Positions 1-7,064 of a stretch of DNA of 19,698 nt are shown here, one piece after another. The stretch comes from Prevotella sp. CAG:924 (lineage in GTDB: Bacteria > Bacteroidota > Bacteroidia > Bacteroidales > Bacteroidaceae). The notes below the pieces were generated by a model, which was not told where the DNA came from, made no database searches, and saw only the letters and a program-made list of their open reading frames with translations. Location: assembly GCA_000431975.1 (NCBI GenBank), contig HF988446.1, forward strand, positions 1 through 19,698, written 5' to 3'. A program made the position numbers and the translations under genes. Position 1 is the first letter of the stretch. Each line of letters opens with the position of its first letter.

Positions 1-31
1 CCCATTAGAATAAGCTCATGCCGAGCATACA

Positions 32-78
32 AGATAAAAAGGGTAAATGCTGACTAGCATTTACCTCTTTTCTTATCT
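32..78. terminator. Bidirectional intrinsic terminator-like hairpin
   Basis: A perfect 10-bp inverted repeat, GGTAAATGCT (42-51) and AGCATTTACC (56-65), has a 4-nt GACT loop. It is preceded by AAAAA and followed by TCTTTTCTT, so both strands would end in a U-rich tract. The stem can extend outward through the A/T-rich arms with small bulges. It probably ends a plus-strand transcript entering from outside the window. That upstream gene is not visible, so its direction is inferred. Confidence 0.7.
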
Positions 79-411
79 GTGATCTTTTGCCACAATGGCC
101 TACCATAACAAATCCTATCATCTTCCCCTCTACAAATAGTCCATCTCTCGCTCCTATCTAATTAGACCGGACTTTCATAACCCATTTGAGTTAAAGCAAG
201 AACTTCTTTCCTTATCGAAAGCCAACAAAACCATCATTAGAACAGGCATCACCCAACTAGTGCCGATTCGCAAAAGACAAAGTAGCCATTATAAGAGAAT
301 ATAAATAGGCCTTCCCACTCTAATTTATTCCCCCATTTAACGAAAATCCGTCTTCTATTTATTCGACACAAGAAACACAAACTTTGGCTTCTGCCCAACA
401 AACTCACCAAA
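79..411. other. Intergenic stretch with no recognisable gene
   Basis: This is AT-rich DNA between the leading terminator and the tRNA terminator. Reading frames in it are short and have no recognisable motifs. The only open frame of any length (249-557, minus) runs straight through the tRNA gene and is rejected. I see no convincing TTTG/TAnnTTTG promoter here. Confidence 0.6.
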
Positions 412-449
412 ACAAAAAGCCGGGCAATCCGTATTGGATCATCCGGCTT
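412..449 (-). terminator. Intrinsic terminator of tRNA-Cys
   Basis: On the minus strand the stem AAGCCGG (443-449, read in reverse) pairs with CCGGCTT (417-423). A second short stem, ATCC (427-430) with GGAT (436-439), sits inside the loop. The hairpin is followed on the minus strand by TTTGTTTT. It begins 5 bases after the tRNA 3' end, so it most likely terminates the tRNA transcript. Confidence 0.75.
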
Positions 450-453
450 ATAG

Positions 454-524
454 AGGTACCTAGCGGAGTCGAACCGCTTTGAACGGTTTTGCAGACCGTT
501 ACCTAACCGTTCGGACAAGGTACC
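454..524 (-). tRNA. tRNA-Cys (anticodon GCA)
   Basis: The minus strand folds as a 71-nt tRNA without an encoded CCA. The acceptor stem is GGTACCT (524-518) with AGGTACC (461-455), followed by discriminator U73 (position 454), as is usual for tRNA-Cys. The anticodon GCA reads as TGC at 490-492 on the plus strand. The anticodon stem is ACGGT/ACCGT, and the T arm is GCGG-TTCGACT-CCGC. The gene has its own upstream promoter (544-575) and downstream hairpin, so it is a monocistronic unit. Confidence 0.96.
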
Positions 525-543
525 GTTGTTTTCAAAAGCGATG

Positions 544-575
544 CAAAGGTAGCACATTTTTTTCTTATCTCCAAA
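544..575 (-). promoter_or_regulatory. Promoter of tRNA-Cys (Bacteroidota sigma-ABfr type)
   Basis: Read on the minus strand, TTTG (575-572) is followed after 20 bases by TACCTTTG (551-544). This matches the Bacteroidota consensus TTTG-N19-21-TAnnTTTG exactly. It lies 19 bases upstream of the mature tRNA 5' end. Confidence 0.85.
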
Positions 576-609
576 TTTTCACGCAAAAAAATTTCTTAAT
601 GTGTTTTCC

Positions 610-640
610 TTTGGCAATTACGGGAAAAGGATTAACTTTG
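610..640 (+). promoter_or_regulatory. Promoter of the ftsK-lolA unit
   Basis: TTTG (610-613) is followed after exactly 19 bases by TAACTTTG (633-640), a full match to TTTG-N19-21-TAnnTTTG. Transcription should begin near 645-650, leaving a leader of roughly 35 nt before the ATG at 682. The promoter lies inside the longest open frame, which starts at GTG 601, and this rules out that upstream start. It diverges from the tRNA-Cys promoter, with 34 bp between the two. Confidence 0.85.
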
Positions 641-681
641 CAAAAGATAAGAATCATAGTAAAAGCAGACAAATCTATCAT

Positions 682-3207
682 ATGGCAAGAAAACAGACTG
701 GCCGAAAATCGAAGACCACCTTCAGTGAGGCCATCGGTATAAGAAATATCTTCCAAAGCGAGACTACAGATTTCATTCTCGGTCTATTGCTGCTGGCAAT
801 AACAATATGTGCCATTATCTATATGGTGTCCTATATTTCCACAGGACAGGCCGACCAAAGTATTCTGGAGAACATGAAGCCTGGAGAATGGCTCAACACA
901 GACGCAGAATTCAATAATTACGGCGGTTCTGGAGGAGCGATCCTCTCCTATTATCTTATGGCTGTCAATGTGGGTTTCCCAGCCTTCCTCATACCCGTCT
1001 TCTTCATACTTGTAAGTCTGAAGCTCATGCGGGTCTATACGGTCAATCTGTGGAAAGCCTTCTTATATCTGGCCATCATCATGATCTGGAGCTCTGTCAC
1101 GTTGGCCAAATTCCTCACCCCCGTCATGGGCAACTTCTTCTTCTGCCCCGGCGGTGGACAAGGGTTGTATTGTGTACAGCGTCTGGAAGCACTCATTGGC
1201 CCTCCCGGACTGACCGCCCTTCTCATCGTCGTGGCCATCGTCTTCCTCACCTATCTGTCCAAAGAGACCATCGAGGTAGTGCGCAAGGTGCTCAACCCCA
1301 TGAAATACGTCACCGAAAGAGTGAAATTCACCGTTACAAATGCCGATGACAAGACGCCGTCCTCTGACGACACCGACAAGCAACCTGTCAACATTGATCC
1401 CAACGACATACCCACAAATGTAGATCATGCTGACGAACAGGAACAGACCAGCGATACGGATGACAATGACTCCCAACCGACCGTTGTCGACCTGACGGAC
1501 ATGACACAGTTTGAGAATCATTCCGCAGACAGTACGCCCGATGCCGCTCCCGCCATTGTGACAACACCCATCGGCACCGTCGCCAAGCCGCTCAACAGAG
1601 ACGAAGAACCGGCACTGAAAGTCGATGCCGCCAAGCAGGAGTCTACTGCCGTAGGCAAGACACTCACTCCCCACTACGACCTCAACACGCCCATCAACCC
1701 GTGGGAGCCTTATACGCGCTATAAGTTCCCCAACTGCGGCCTGCTGAAGAAATACAATACCAAGCCGGTGGTCGACATGGAGGAGATCAATGCCAACAAC
1801 CGCAGAATCGTCGAGGTGCTCAACTCATTCGGAGTGAAGATCTCAAAGATCAATGCCACTGTTGGTCCTACCATCACGCTCTATGAGATCACCCCGGCCG
1901 AAGGCGTGCGCATCAGTAAGATCCGCGGACTGGAAGCCGACATCGCCCTAAGCCTCTCCGCTCTCGGCATCCGCATCATCGCGCCCATCCCCGGTAAGGG
2001 AACGATCGGTATCGAAGTGCCCAACCAGAACCCACAGATCGTGTCGATGGAGAGTGTCCTGAATACACGTAAGTTCCAGAACACCCACATGGCCCTGCCG
2101 ATGGCTCTCGGTAAGACCATCACCAACGAAGTGTTCATGGTCGATCTGGCCAAGATACCCCACCTGCTCGTCGCCGGTGCTACCGGACAGGGAAAGTCAG
2201 TGGGCCTCAACGCCATCATCACCTCTCTCTTATATAAGAAGCATCCCAATGAGCTGAAGTTCGTGCTCGTAGACCCGAAGAAGGTGGAGTTCTCCATCTA
2301 TAACAAGATCGCGCCCCATTACATGGCTGCCCTGCCGGAGAATGAGGACGAACCTATCATCACTGATGTACAGAAGGTCGTGCGCACGCTCAACTCACTC
2401 TGCGTGCTCATGGATCACCGCTACGACCTGCTGAAGAAAGCCCAGGTGAAGAAGATCGATGAGTACAACGACAAGTTTGTACACCATCTGCTCAATCCCG
2501 CCGATGGCCACGAATACATGCCATACATCGTTGTCATCATCGATGAGTTCGGCGACTTGATCATGACCGCAGGCAAGGAGATAGAGCTGCCTATCGCACG
2601 CATCGCCCAGCTGGCCCGTGCCGTGGGTATCCACATGATCATTGCCACGCAGCGACCGACGACCAAGATCATCACAGGTAACATCAAGGCCAACTTCCCC
2701 GGCCGTATGGCCTTCCGTGTGACGGCCCAGATCGACTCGCGTACCATCCTTGACCGCTCCGGCGCCGAGCAGCTGGTCGGCAAGGGCGACCTGCTCTTCC
2801 TAGCCGGCGGAGAGCCTGTCCGCGTACAGTGTGCCTTTATCGACACACCGGAGATTGAGCGCATCAACGACTTCATCGCGGCACAACCCGGCCCGATCGA
2901 TCCGATGGAGCTTCCCGAACCGCAGGACGACCACAACACGTTTGGCGGAGAGGGCACAGGCACCGAGGCACGCAATCTCGATCCCCTCTTCGACGAGGCC
3001 GCCTATGCCATCGTCATCACCCAACAGGGATCAACCTCCATGATCCAACGACGCTTCTCCATCGGCTACAACCGTGCAGGACGCCTGATGGATCAGTTGC
3101 AGGCAGCCGGCATCGTCGGCGAGGCACAAGGCTCGAAGCCCCGCGAGGTCCTCATCGCCGATGAGAACAGCCTCTCGTCCCGTCTGGCACAAATTCACGG
3201 AACATAA
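682..3207 (+). CDS. ftsK: DNA translocase FtsK/SpoIIIE
   Basis: This is an 841-residue ATP-driven, membrane-anchored DNA pump that clears chromosome ends from the division septum and assists XerCD dimer resolution. Four membrane segments lie at about residues 30-53, 92-114, 125-143 and 174-193. An acidic, low-complexity linker covers about 220-325. The motor domain has Walker A GATGQGKS (499-506), Walker B VVIIDE (617-622) and the IATQRP segment. A C-terminal winged-helix gamma domain (about 770-841, with QGSTSMIQRRFSIGYNRAGR) would read orienting sequences such as KOPS. The ATG at 682 is chosen because the promoter lies between the alternative GTG at 601 and this ATG, and because the protein then starts with a normal short cytoplasmic tail. 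Length and layout are typical of Bacteroidota FtsK. The gene is followed after 85 bp by a LolA-like gene, a common pairing in this phylum. Confidence 0.97.
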   Translation: MARKQTGRKSKTTFSEAIGIRNIFQSETTDFILGLLLLAITICAIIYMVSYISTGQADQSILENMKPGEWLNTDAEFNNYGGSGGAILSYYLMAVNVGFPAFLIPVFFILVSLKLMRVYTVNLWKAFLYLAIIMIWSSVTLAKFLTPVMGNFFFCPGGGQGLYCVQRLEALIGPPGLTALLIVVAIVFLTYLSKETIEVVRKVLNPMKYVTERVKFTVTNADDKTPSSDDTDKQPVNIDPNDIPTNVDHADEQEQTSDTDDNDSQPTVVDLTDMTQFENHSADSTPDAAPAIVTTPIGTVAKPLNRDEEPALKVDAAKQESTAVGKTLTPHYDLNTPINPWEPYTRYKFPNCGLLKKYNTKPVVDMEEINANNRRIVEVLNSFGVKISKINATVGPTITLYEITPAEGVRISKIRGLEADIALSLSALGIRIIAPIPGKGTIGIEVPNQNPQIVSMESVLNTRKFQNTHMALPMALGKTITNEVFMVDLAKIPHLLVAGATGQGKSVGLNAIITSLLYKKHPNELKFVLVDPKKVEFSIYNKIAPHYMAALPENEDEPIITDVQKVVRTLNSLCVLMDHRYDLLKKAQVKKIDEYNDKFVHHLLNPADGHEYMPYIVVIIDEFGDLIMTAGKEIELPIARIAQLARAVGIHMIIATQRPTTKIITGNIKANFPGRMAFRVTAQIDSRTILDRSGAEQLVGKGDLLFLAGGEPVRVQCAFIDTPEIERINDFIAAQPGPIDPMELPEPQDDHNTFGGEGTGTEARNLDPLFDEAAYAIVITQQGSTSMIQRRFSIGYNRAGRLMDQLQAAGIVGEAQGSKPREVLIADENSLSSRLAQIHGT

Positions 3208-3292
3208 TAAAATATAAAACTGTGTAAACACGTGCAACCCATACCCCTGTCGTGCGTCTATATTTAAACGACAAATTAAAATCAGCACAACA

Positions 3293-3907
3293 ATGAAAAG
3301 AAAACTTTTAATTCTTATCACCCTGTTCACCTTTACGCTGGGTGCTTTCGCTCAGAATGCCGCCCAAGCCCGCAAACTTCTTGACCGCACAGCGGCTCTC
3401 GTAGGACGCAAGGGAGGCGCTTCCGCCAACTTCTCCATCTCCGGCAACAAAGTGACGGCAACAAGCGGGACACTGGCAATCAAAGGCACCATGTTCAACG
3501 CCCACACACCGAAAGCCACAATATGGTACAACGGCAAGACACAATGGACCTACATGAAATCGACCAACGAGGTGAACGTGTCAAAGCCTACCGAGGCCAA
3601 GCGCATGCAGATGAACCCGCTGACCTTCCTGTCCATGTATAAGAACGGATACACACTGTCCATGAGCTCGGAAGGCAGCAACAAGGTTGTCCACATGACC
3701 GCACAAAACAAGCAGCGCACTGTGCAAGAGGTCTACATCACCATCAATCCCAAGACGGCAGTGCCATCGAAGATCCGCATGCGTGATGTGAAGAAAAACT
3801 GGACGACCATCACCATCTCCAACTTCCAAGCCAAAAACCAATCGACGAAGTCATTCTCTTTCAATGCCAAGGACTTCCCTTCGGCAGAAATCGTCGACCT
3901 GAGATAA
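3293..3907 (+). CDS. LolA-like periplasmic lipoprotein carrier
   Basis: This 204-residue secreted protein has an N-terminal signal peptide (basic MKRK, a hydrophobic core to about residue 20, likely cleavage after GAFA and before QNA). The mature part has the LolA-type half-barrel pattern: WYNGKTQWTYM followed by NEVNVSKPT, then alternating strands ending in DFPSAEIVDLR. LolA proteins carry lipoproteins across the periplasm to the outer membrane. The Bacteroidota branch is divergent, and the exact cargo is not shown by sequence. It follows ftsK by 85 bp with no good promoter between, so co-transcription is likely, and a strong terminator follows. The family call is firm; equivalence to E. coli LolA in function is inferred. 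Confidence 0.9.
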   Translation: MKRKLLILITLFTFTLGAFAQNAAQARKLLDRTAALVGRKGGASANFSISGNKVTATSGTLAIKGTMFNAHTPKATIWYNGKTQWTYMKSTNEVNVSKPTEAKRMQMNPLTFLSMYKNGYTLSMSSEGSNKVVHMTAQNKQRTVQEVYITINPKTAVPSKIRMRDVKKNWTTITISNFQAKNQSTKSFSFNAKDFPSAEIVDLR

Positions 3908-3922
3908 ATGACATGTATCTAC

Positions 3923-3965
3923 GGGCTGTTCAGGAGATTCACTTTCTGAACAGCCCTTCTTTTTT
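3923..3965 (+). terminator. Intrinsic terminator after the LolA-like gene
   Basis: A perfect 11-bp stem, GGGCTGTTCAG (3923-3933) and CTGAACAGCCC (3946-3956), has a 12-nt loop and is followed by TTCTTTTTT. It lies 15 bases after the LolA-like stop codon and closes the ftsK transcription unit. Confidence 0.92.
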
Positions 3966-3999
3966 GCCCTTATCCTAAAAACCTCCCAACGCCCTGCCC

Positions 4000-5496
4000 A
4001 TGACCCTCAAAGACTTTATCCTGCTCTACCGTCTCCTTGCCCAACACCGCAAGCTGGAACAGAAACGCGATCCGATGTTCGCGACGAACAGGAAAGGCAA
4101 GCTCGTCGGATATATATTCTTCGCGCTATTTGTTCTTTACTTCCTCGTCATGGCCATTGTCTTTGCGTGGATGGCAATCCATGACTCTACTCACACGACG
4201 GTGGAACTGCTTTTCTGCTTCCTTCCCTTCCTCTTCGTAATAGACTTTACCCAACGGCTCTATAGGCAGAAAACACCCTCACAGATCGTCAGGCCCTACC
4301 TGCTGCTCCCCATTCCGCGGCAGACCGTCATCGACGCTTTCCTACTCCGCCTCATCCTAAACGACAACTCGTCCCTGCTGTGGCTGATCGTCATCTCTGC
4401 CTATAGCTATATGGCTGTCTTCTTCAGATTTGGTTTCTGGTGTGCGCTCTGTTGCGTGCTGTTCTTCTTCCTATTCACCAAACTGAGCAGCATGCTCTAC
4501 ACCATCACCCGCACACTGGCCGACCGCTACTTCCTCTGGTGGGGACTGCCCATCCTGGTCGCCGCCACGATGATTATACCAATCTTTGTCTTTGAGAGCT
4601 TTCAAGCCTATCTCCTCCTCGGCGACATCCTCACCGATGCCCCGTTCCTCACTCTTCTCGGACTGCTGACAGTCGTCTTCCTGCTCTTTGCCGTCAACCG
4701 GCGGGTGCAATATGCCGCTGTGATGAACGAAGCCATGAAAAAGACGCAGACCAAATTGCGCACCGTCAGCCAATTCAGCTTTCTCGACCATTACGGTGAG
4801 ATCGGACAATATCTCCGTCTGGAGATCAAAAGTCTGATGCGCAACAAGAACCCGAGACGCAGCTTTCTCAGTGGCGTCGGTATGGTGCTGTTCATCAGCC
4901 TCATCATCACCTTTACGACAGCCTACGATGGCGAGATGATCACCAACTACTGGGGATTCTACTGCTTCCTGCTGTTAGGCATGGCCTTGCTGAGCCGCGC
5001 CATGAGCTACGAGGCCAACTATATCGACTTCCTGATGGTGCATCATGAGAACCTTCTGCAACTTATCACGGCAAAATATTATTTCTGTGTGGCTCTGCTG
5101 GCCCTTCCCCTTCTGATCCTCCTGCCGACAGTGGTCATCGGCAAATGGAGCCTGCCGATGCTGTTGGCCTACGCCTCCTTCACTGCCGGCCCTCTCTACT
5201 GTGCCATGATGCAGATGGTCGTTTACAACCGGGTACGTGTCGATCTGAATGAAAAGCTGATTGGCAAAAACACCGCCGAGTCCAACTGGATACAGGTCTT
5301 AATCAGTATCGGTGTATTCATTGTGCCCGTCCTTCTCGTACAAGGCCTTTCCAGCCTCATCGGACCGACACCCACCTATTGGATCACGATCGCCATCGGC
5401 CTGGCCTTTATCCTTACCCACCGTCTCTGGCTCCGCAACATCTATCATCGCTTCATGCGCGTGAGATACCAGCGCATCGACGACTATCACAAATAA
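4000..5496 (+). CDS. Multi-pass membrane protein, DUF5687-like (ABC permease-like)
   Basis: This is a 498-residue integral membrane protein. Roughly ten or eleven hydrophobic segments are visible, for example near residues 36-57, 66-82, 120-155, 180-205, 212-230, 295-315, 325-342, 360-385, 390-410, 440-460 and 465-485. The N-terminal cytoplasmic segment (LLAQHRKLEQKRDPMF), a central basic cytoplasmic loop (about residues 245-292, with LRLEIKSLMRNKNPRR) and the length fit the Bacteroidota DUF5687 group, which is thought to act as permease subunits of ABC transporters. No ATPase gene is adjacent, so a partner would have to be encoded elsewhere. The start at 4000 is the first ATG after the lolA terminator; no clear promoter was found in the 34-bp gap. 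The family name comes from overall resemblance and should be confirmed by profile search; the membrane character is certain. Confidence 0.75.
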   Translation: MTLKDFILLYRLLAQHRKLEQKRDPMFATNRKGKLVGYIFFALFVLYFLVMAIVFAWMAIHDSTHTTVELLFCFLPFLFVIDFTQRLYRQKTPSQIVRPYLLLPIPRQTVIDAFLLRLILNDNSSLLWLIVISAYSYMAVFFRFGFWCALCCVLFFFLFTKLSSMLYTITRTLADRYFLWWGLPILVAATMIIPIFVFESFQAYLLLGDILTDAPFLTLLGLLTVVFLLFAVNRRVQYAAVMNEAMKKTQTKLRTVSQFSFLDHYGEIGQYLRLEIKSLMRNKNPRRSFLSGVGMVLFISLIITFTTAYDGEMITNYWGFYCFLLLGMALLSRAMSYEANYIDFLMVHHENLLQLITAKYYFCVALLALPLLILLPTVVIGKWSLPMLLAYASFTAGPLYCAMMQMVVYNRVRVDLNEKLIGKNTAESNWIQVLISIGVFIVPVLLVQGLSSLIGPTPTYWITIAIGLAFILTHRLWLRNIYHRFMRVRYQRIDDYHK

Positions 5497-5498
5497 AA

Positions 5499-5548
5499 AA
5501 TACAGAAGAGGCGTGGCTCCCATCGTTGAGTCACGCCTCTTCTGTATT
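5499..5548. terminator. Terminator hairpin between convergent genes
   Basis: A perfect 17-bp inverted repeat, AATACAGAAGAGGCGTG (5499-5515) and CACGCCTCTTCTGTATT (5532-5548), extends to about 21 bp through GCTC/GAGT. On the minus strand it is followed by TTTTTTATTTG, a good U-tract for ending the receptor/SusD transcript. On the plus strand the following sequence is only weakly T-rich. It begins 3 bp after the stop codon of the membrane protein gene and 76 bp beyond the SusD stop, so it probably serves both. Confidence 0.9.
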
Positions 5549-5624
5549 GTCTCCATTGCTACCATCTACGGACCTTCCTGATTTCATCTTTCACCGTAGA
5601 GGCCCGAGAGTATCTTTTCAAGAT

Positions 5625-7049
5625 CTAATGAAAGAACGGACAGACATAATCCGACTGCTTGTTCTCCACAATAATATGATTCATATTGTATCTGATCACA
5701 CAGGTGCGCGTGTCCGCATCCATAGTGAAATCGTCCATTCCTTTTTCCAAGGGAATGAAAGGAGGTATCTGCGCTGTCGTATAGCCGGCACTGTTAGACG
5801 CATGCGCAGCCTCCGTCTCACATACGGGCATACGCAGACCAAGATCGGCAGCACGGCGTCCCTCCGCGAAGAAAATCTCCTGTCGCATGAGATAGACCAG
5901 CTCAAGCAGTCCATCGACCGTCGCCGTCCGGTTGATCATATCCTCCGTCACGGATGTGCCTGAGATATAAGGTACATCGACAAGATGGGGTGCCCGACGG
6001 TCAACGACCAGACCCGCACGAAGCGTATCGGCTGCCGAAGCGGCTACACGGTAGTCTGACGAATTGGGATAGAGACGGTATCCGCCCTCTCCCCTGCTCT
6101 CTGCCTGATCATTGACACCCTTCTGCACAGGACGGCTTCTCACCAGACTGACGAGCGAGCGCAACATCTCCCGGGCCTGCTCAACCTTATTATCGGCCAG
6201 ACACGCCTCTGCCATGATCAGATAGTTCTCCTCCGCCTTTGCGGTCACGATAGGACGCTGCTCGGTGCTGCTGTTCAGACGAAAATATTTAGGATCGAGG
6301 AAGTCGAGACGTGGCAACGGCTGATACTTGGGGTCGTAGATATAGAACTGTGTCCAGTTTGTCATACCGTTGACGCCATCGAAACGCACCTTGGCAACGA
6401 ACGTGGGATCGGTGTCCAAAGAACGGCGGGCACAGGCAACAGCACTGTCTTTTTCTCCCAGACGATAATAGGCCCGCGCCATATAGGTATAAACAGCGGC
6501 CTTGGCCGTATCGGCCGGATGCAGTTCGAGTGCCTTGCGGAACGTCGTGACGGCCTCCTGCAGATGCTCACGCCAACCGACGATCTCACCGCCTGTCTCC
6601 ATCGGCAGGCCTACGAAATACTCTCCTGCCAACAAGCTGGCATATCCCTTGATCGTCATCAGTCTCTGCCGTTGTGCGTCAGTCGTCGACTTGTCGGCTT
6701 CGGCCACTCTGGTCAGGCCCTCATCGGCCGTAGCCCGCAGATTGGCCACATAGCGCTGGAGGTCCGTCACATAACTATCGGTGTAAAGTATCTCAGGGAC
6801 ATCGAAGTTCTGAGACCCCATCGTATAGTTATTATAGTAGTTGTCACTCATGAGCTCCGTCTGACAAGCGAACTCATCGACAGTTGTGGCAAGCGACTTC
6901 TCCGCACCGGCTACCCATGCCGACATGGCACCGGAAGAATGGATGAAGGTCTCCTCGTCCACATTAGGATTCTCGATATCGCCCGGCGACAACAGGTCGC
7001 AAGAGGCGAAGGTAAGAGCGGCAAAAGAGATGAAAAGATATTTTTTCAT
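5625..7049 (-). CDS. SusD/RagB-like outer membrane lipoprotein
   Basis: This 474-residue surface lipoprotein has a lipoprotein signal peptide with the lipobox LTFASC, making Cys17 the likely acylated residue. SusD proteins cap the paired TonB-dependent receptor and bind the incoming ligand. Visible features are the post-Cys segment DLLSPGDIENPNVDEE, helical TPR-like repeats at about residues 160-215 (YMARAYYRLGEKDSAVACARRSL), the segment NYLIMAEACLA typical of the family, and a C-terminal part with LMRQEIFFAEGRRAADLG resembling the SusD xxExxFExxR(xx)DL region. The start lies 15 bp downstream of the receptor stop codon, so the two are one operon. No glycoside hydrolase, sensor or sulfatase is adjacent, so the ligand cannot be read from context. 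Confidence 0.92.
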   Translation of the reverse strand: MKKYLFISFAALTFASCDLLSPGDIENPNVDEETFIHSSGAMSAWVAGAEKSLATTVDEFACQTELMSDNYYNNYTMGSQNFDVPEILYTDSYVTDLQRYVANLRATADEGLTRVAEADKSTTDAQRQRLMTIKGYASLLAGEYFVGLPMETGGEIVGWREHLQEAVTTFRKALELHPADTAKAAVYTYMARAYYRLGEKDSAVACARRSLDTDPTFVAKVRFDGVNGMTNWTQFYIYDPKYQPLPRLDFLDPKYFRLNSSTEQRPIVTAKAEENYLIMAEACLADNKVEQAREMLRSLVSLVRSRPVQKGVNDQAESRGEGGYRLYPNSSDYRVAASAADTLRAGLVVDRRAPHLVDVPYISGTSVTEDMINRTATVDGLLELVYLMRQEIFFAEGRRAADLGLRMPVCETEAAHASNSAGYTTAQIPPFIPLEKGMDDFTMDADTRTCVIRYNMNHIIVENKQSDYVCPFFH

Positions 7050-7064
7050 TGAATCAGTCTTATT

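Noticed and set aside
249..557. A 102-codon minus-strand open frame
   Set aside because: It reads straight through the tRNA-Cys gene and its terminator and has no protein motif.
601..681. GTG start giving ftsK 27 extra codons
   Set aside because: The full-consensus promoter at 610-640 lies inside this extension, and the ATG at 682 gives a normal FtsK N-terminus.
1063..1674. A 203-codon minus-strand open frame opposite ftsK
   Set aside because: It is the antisense of the FtsK membrane and linker region, with no recognisable protein features.
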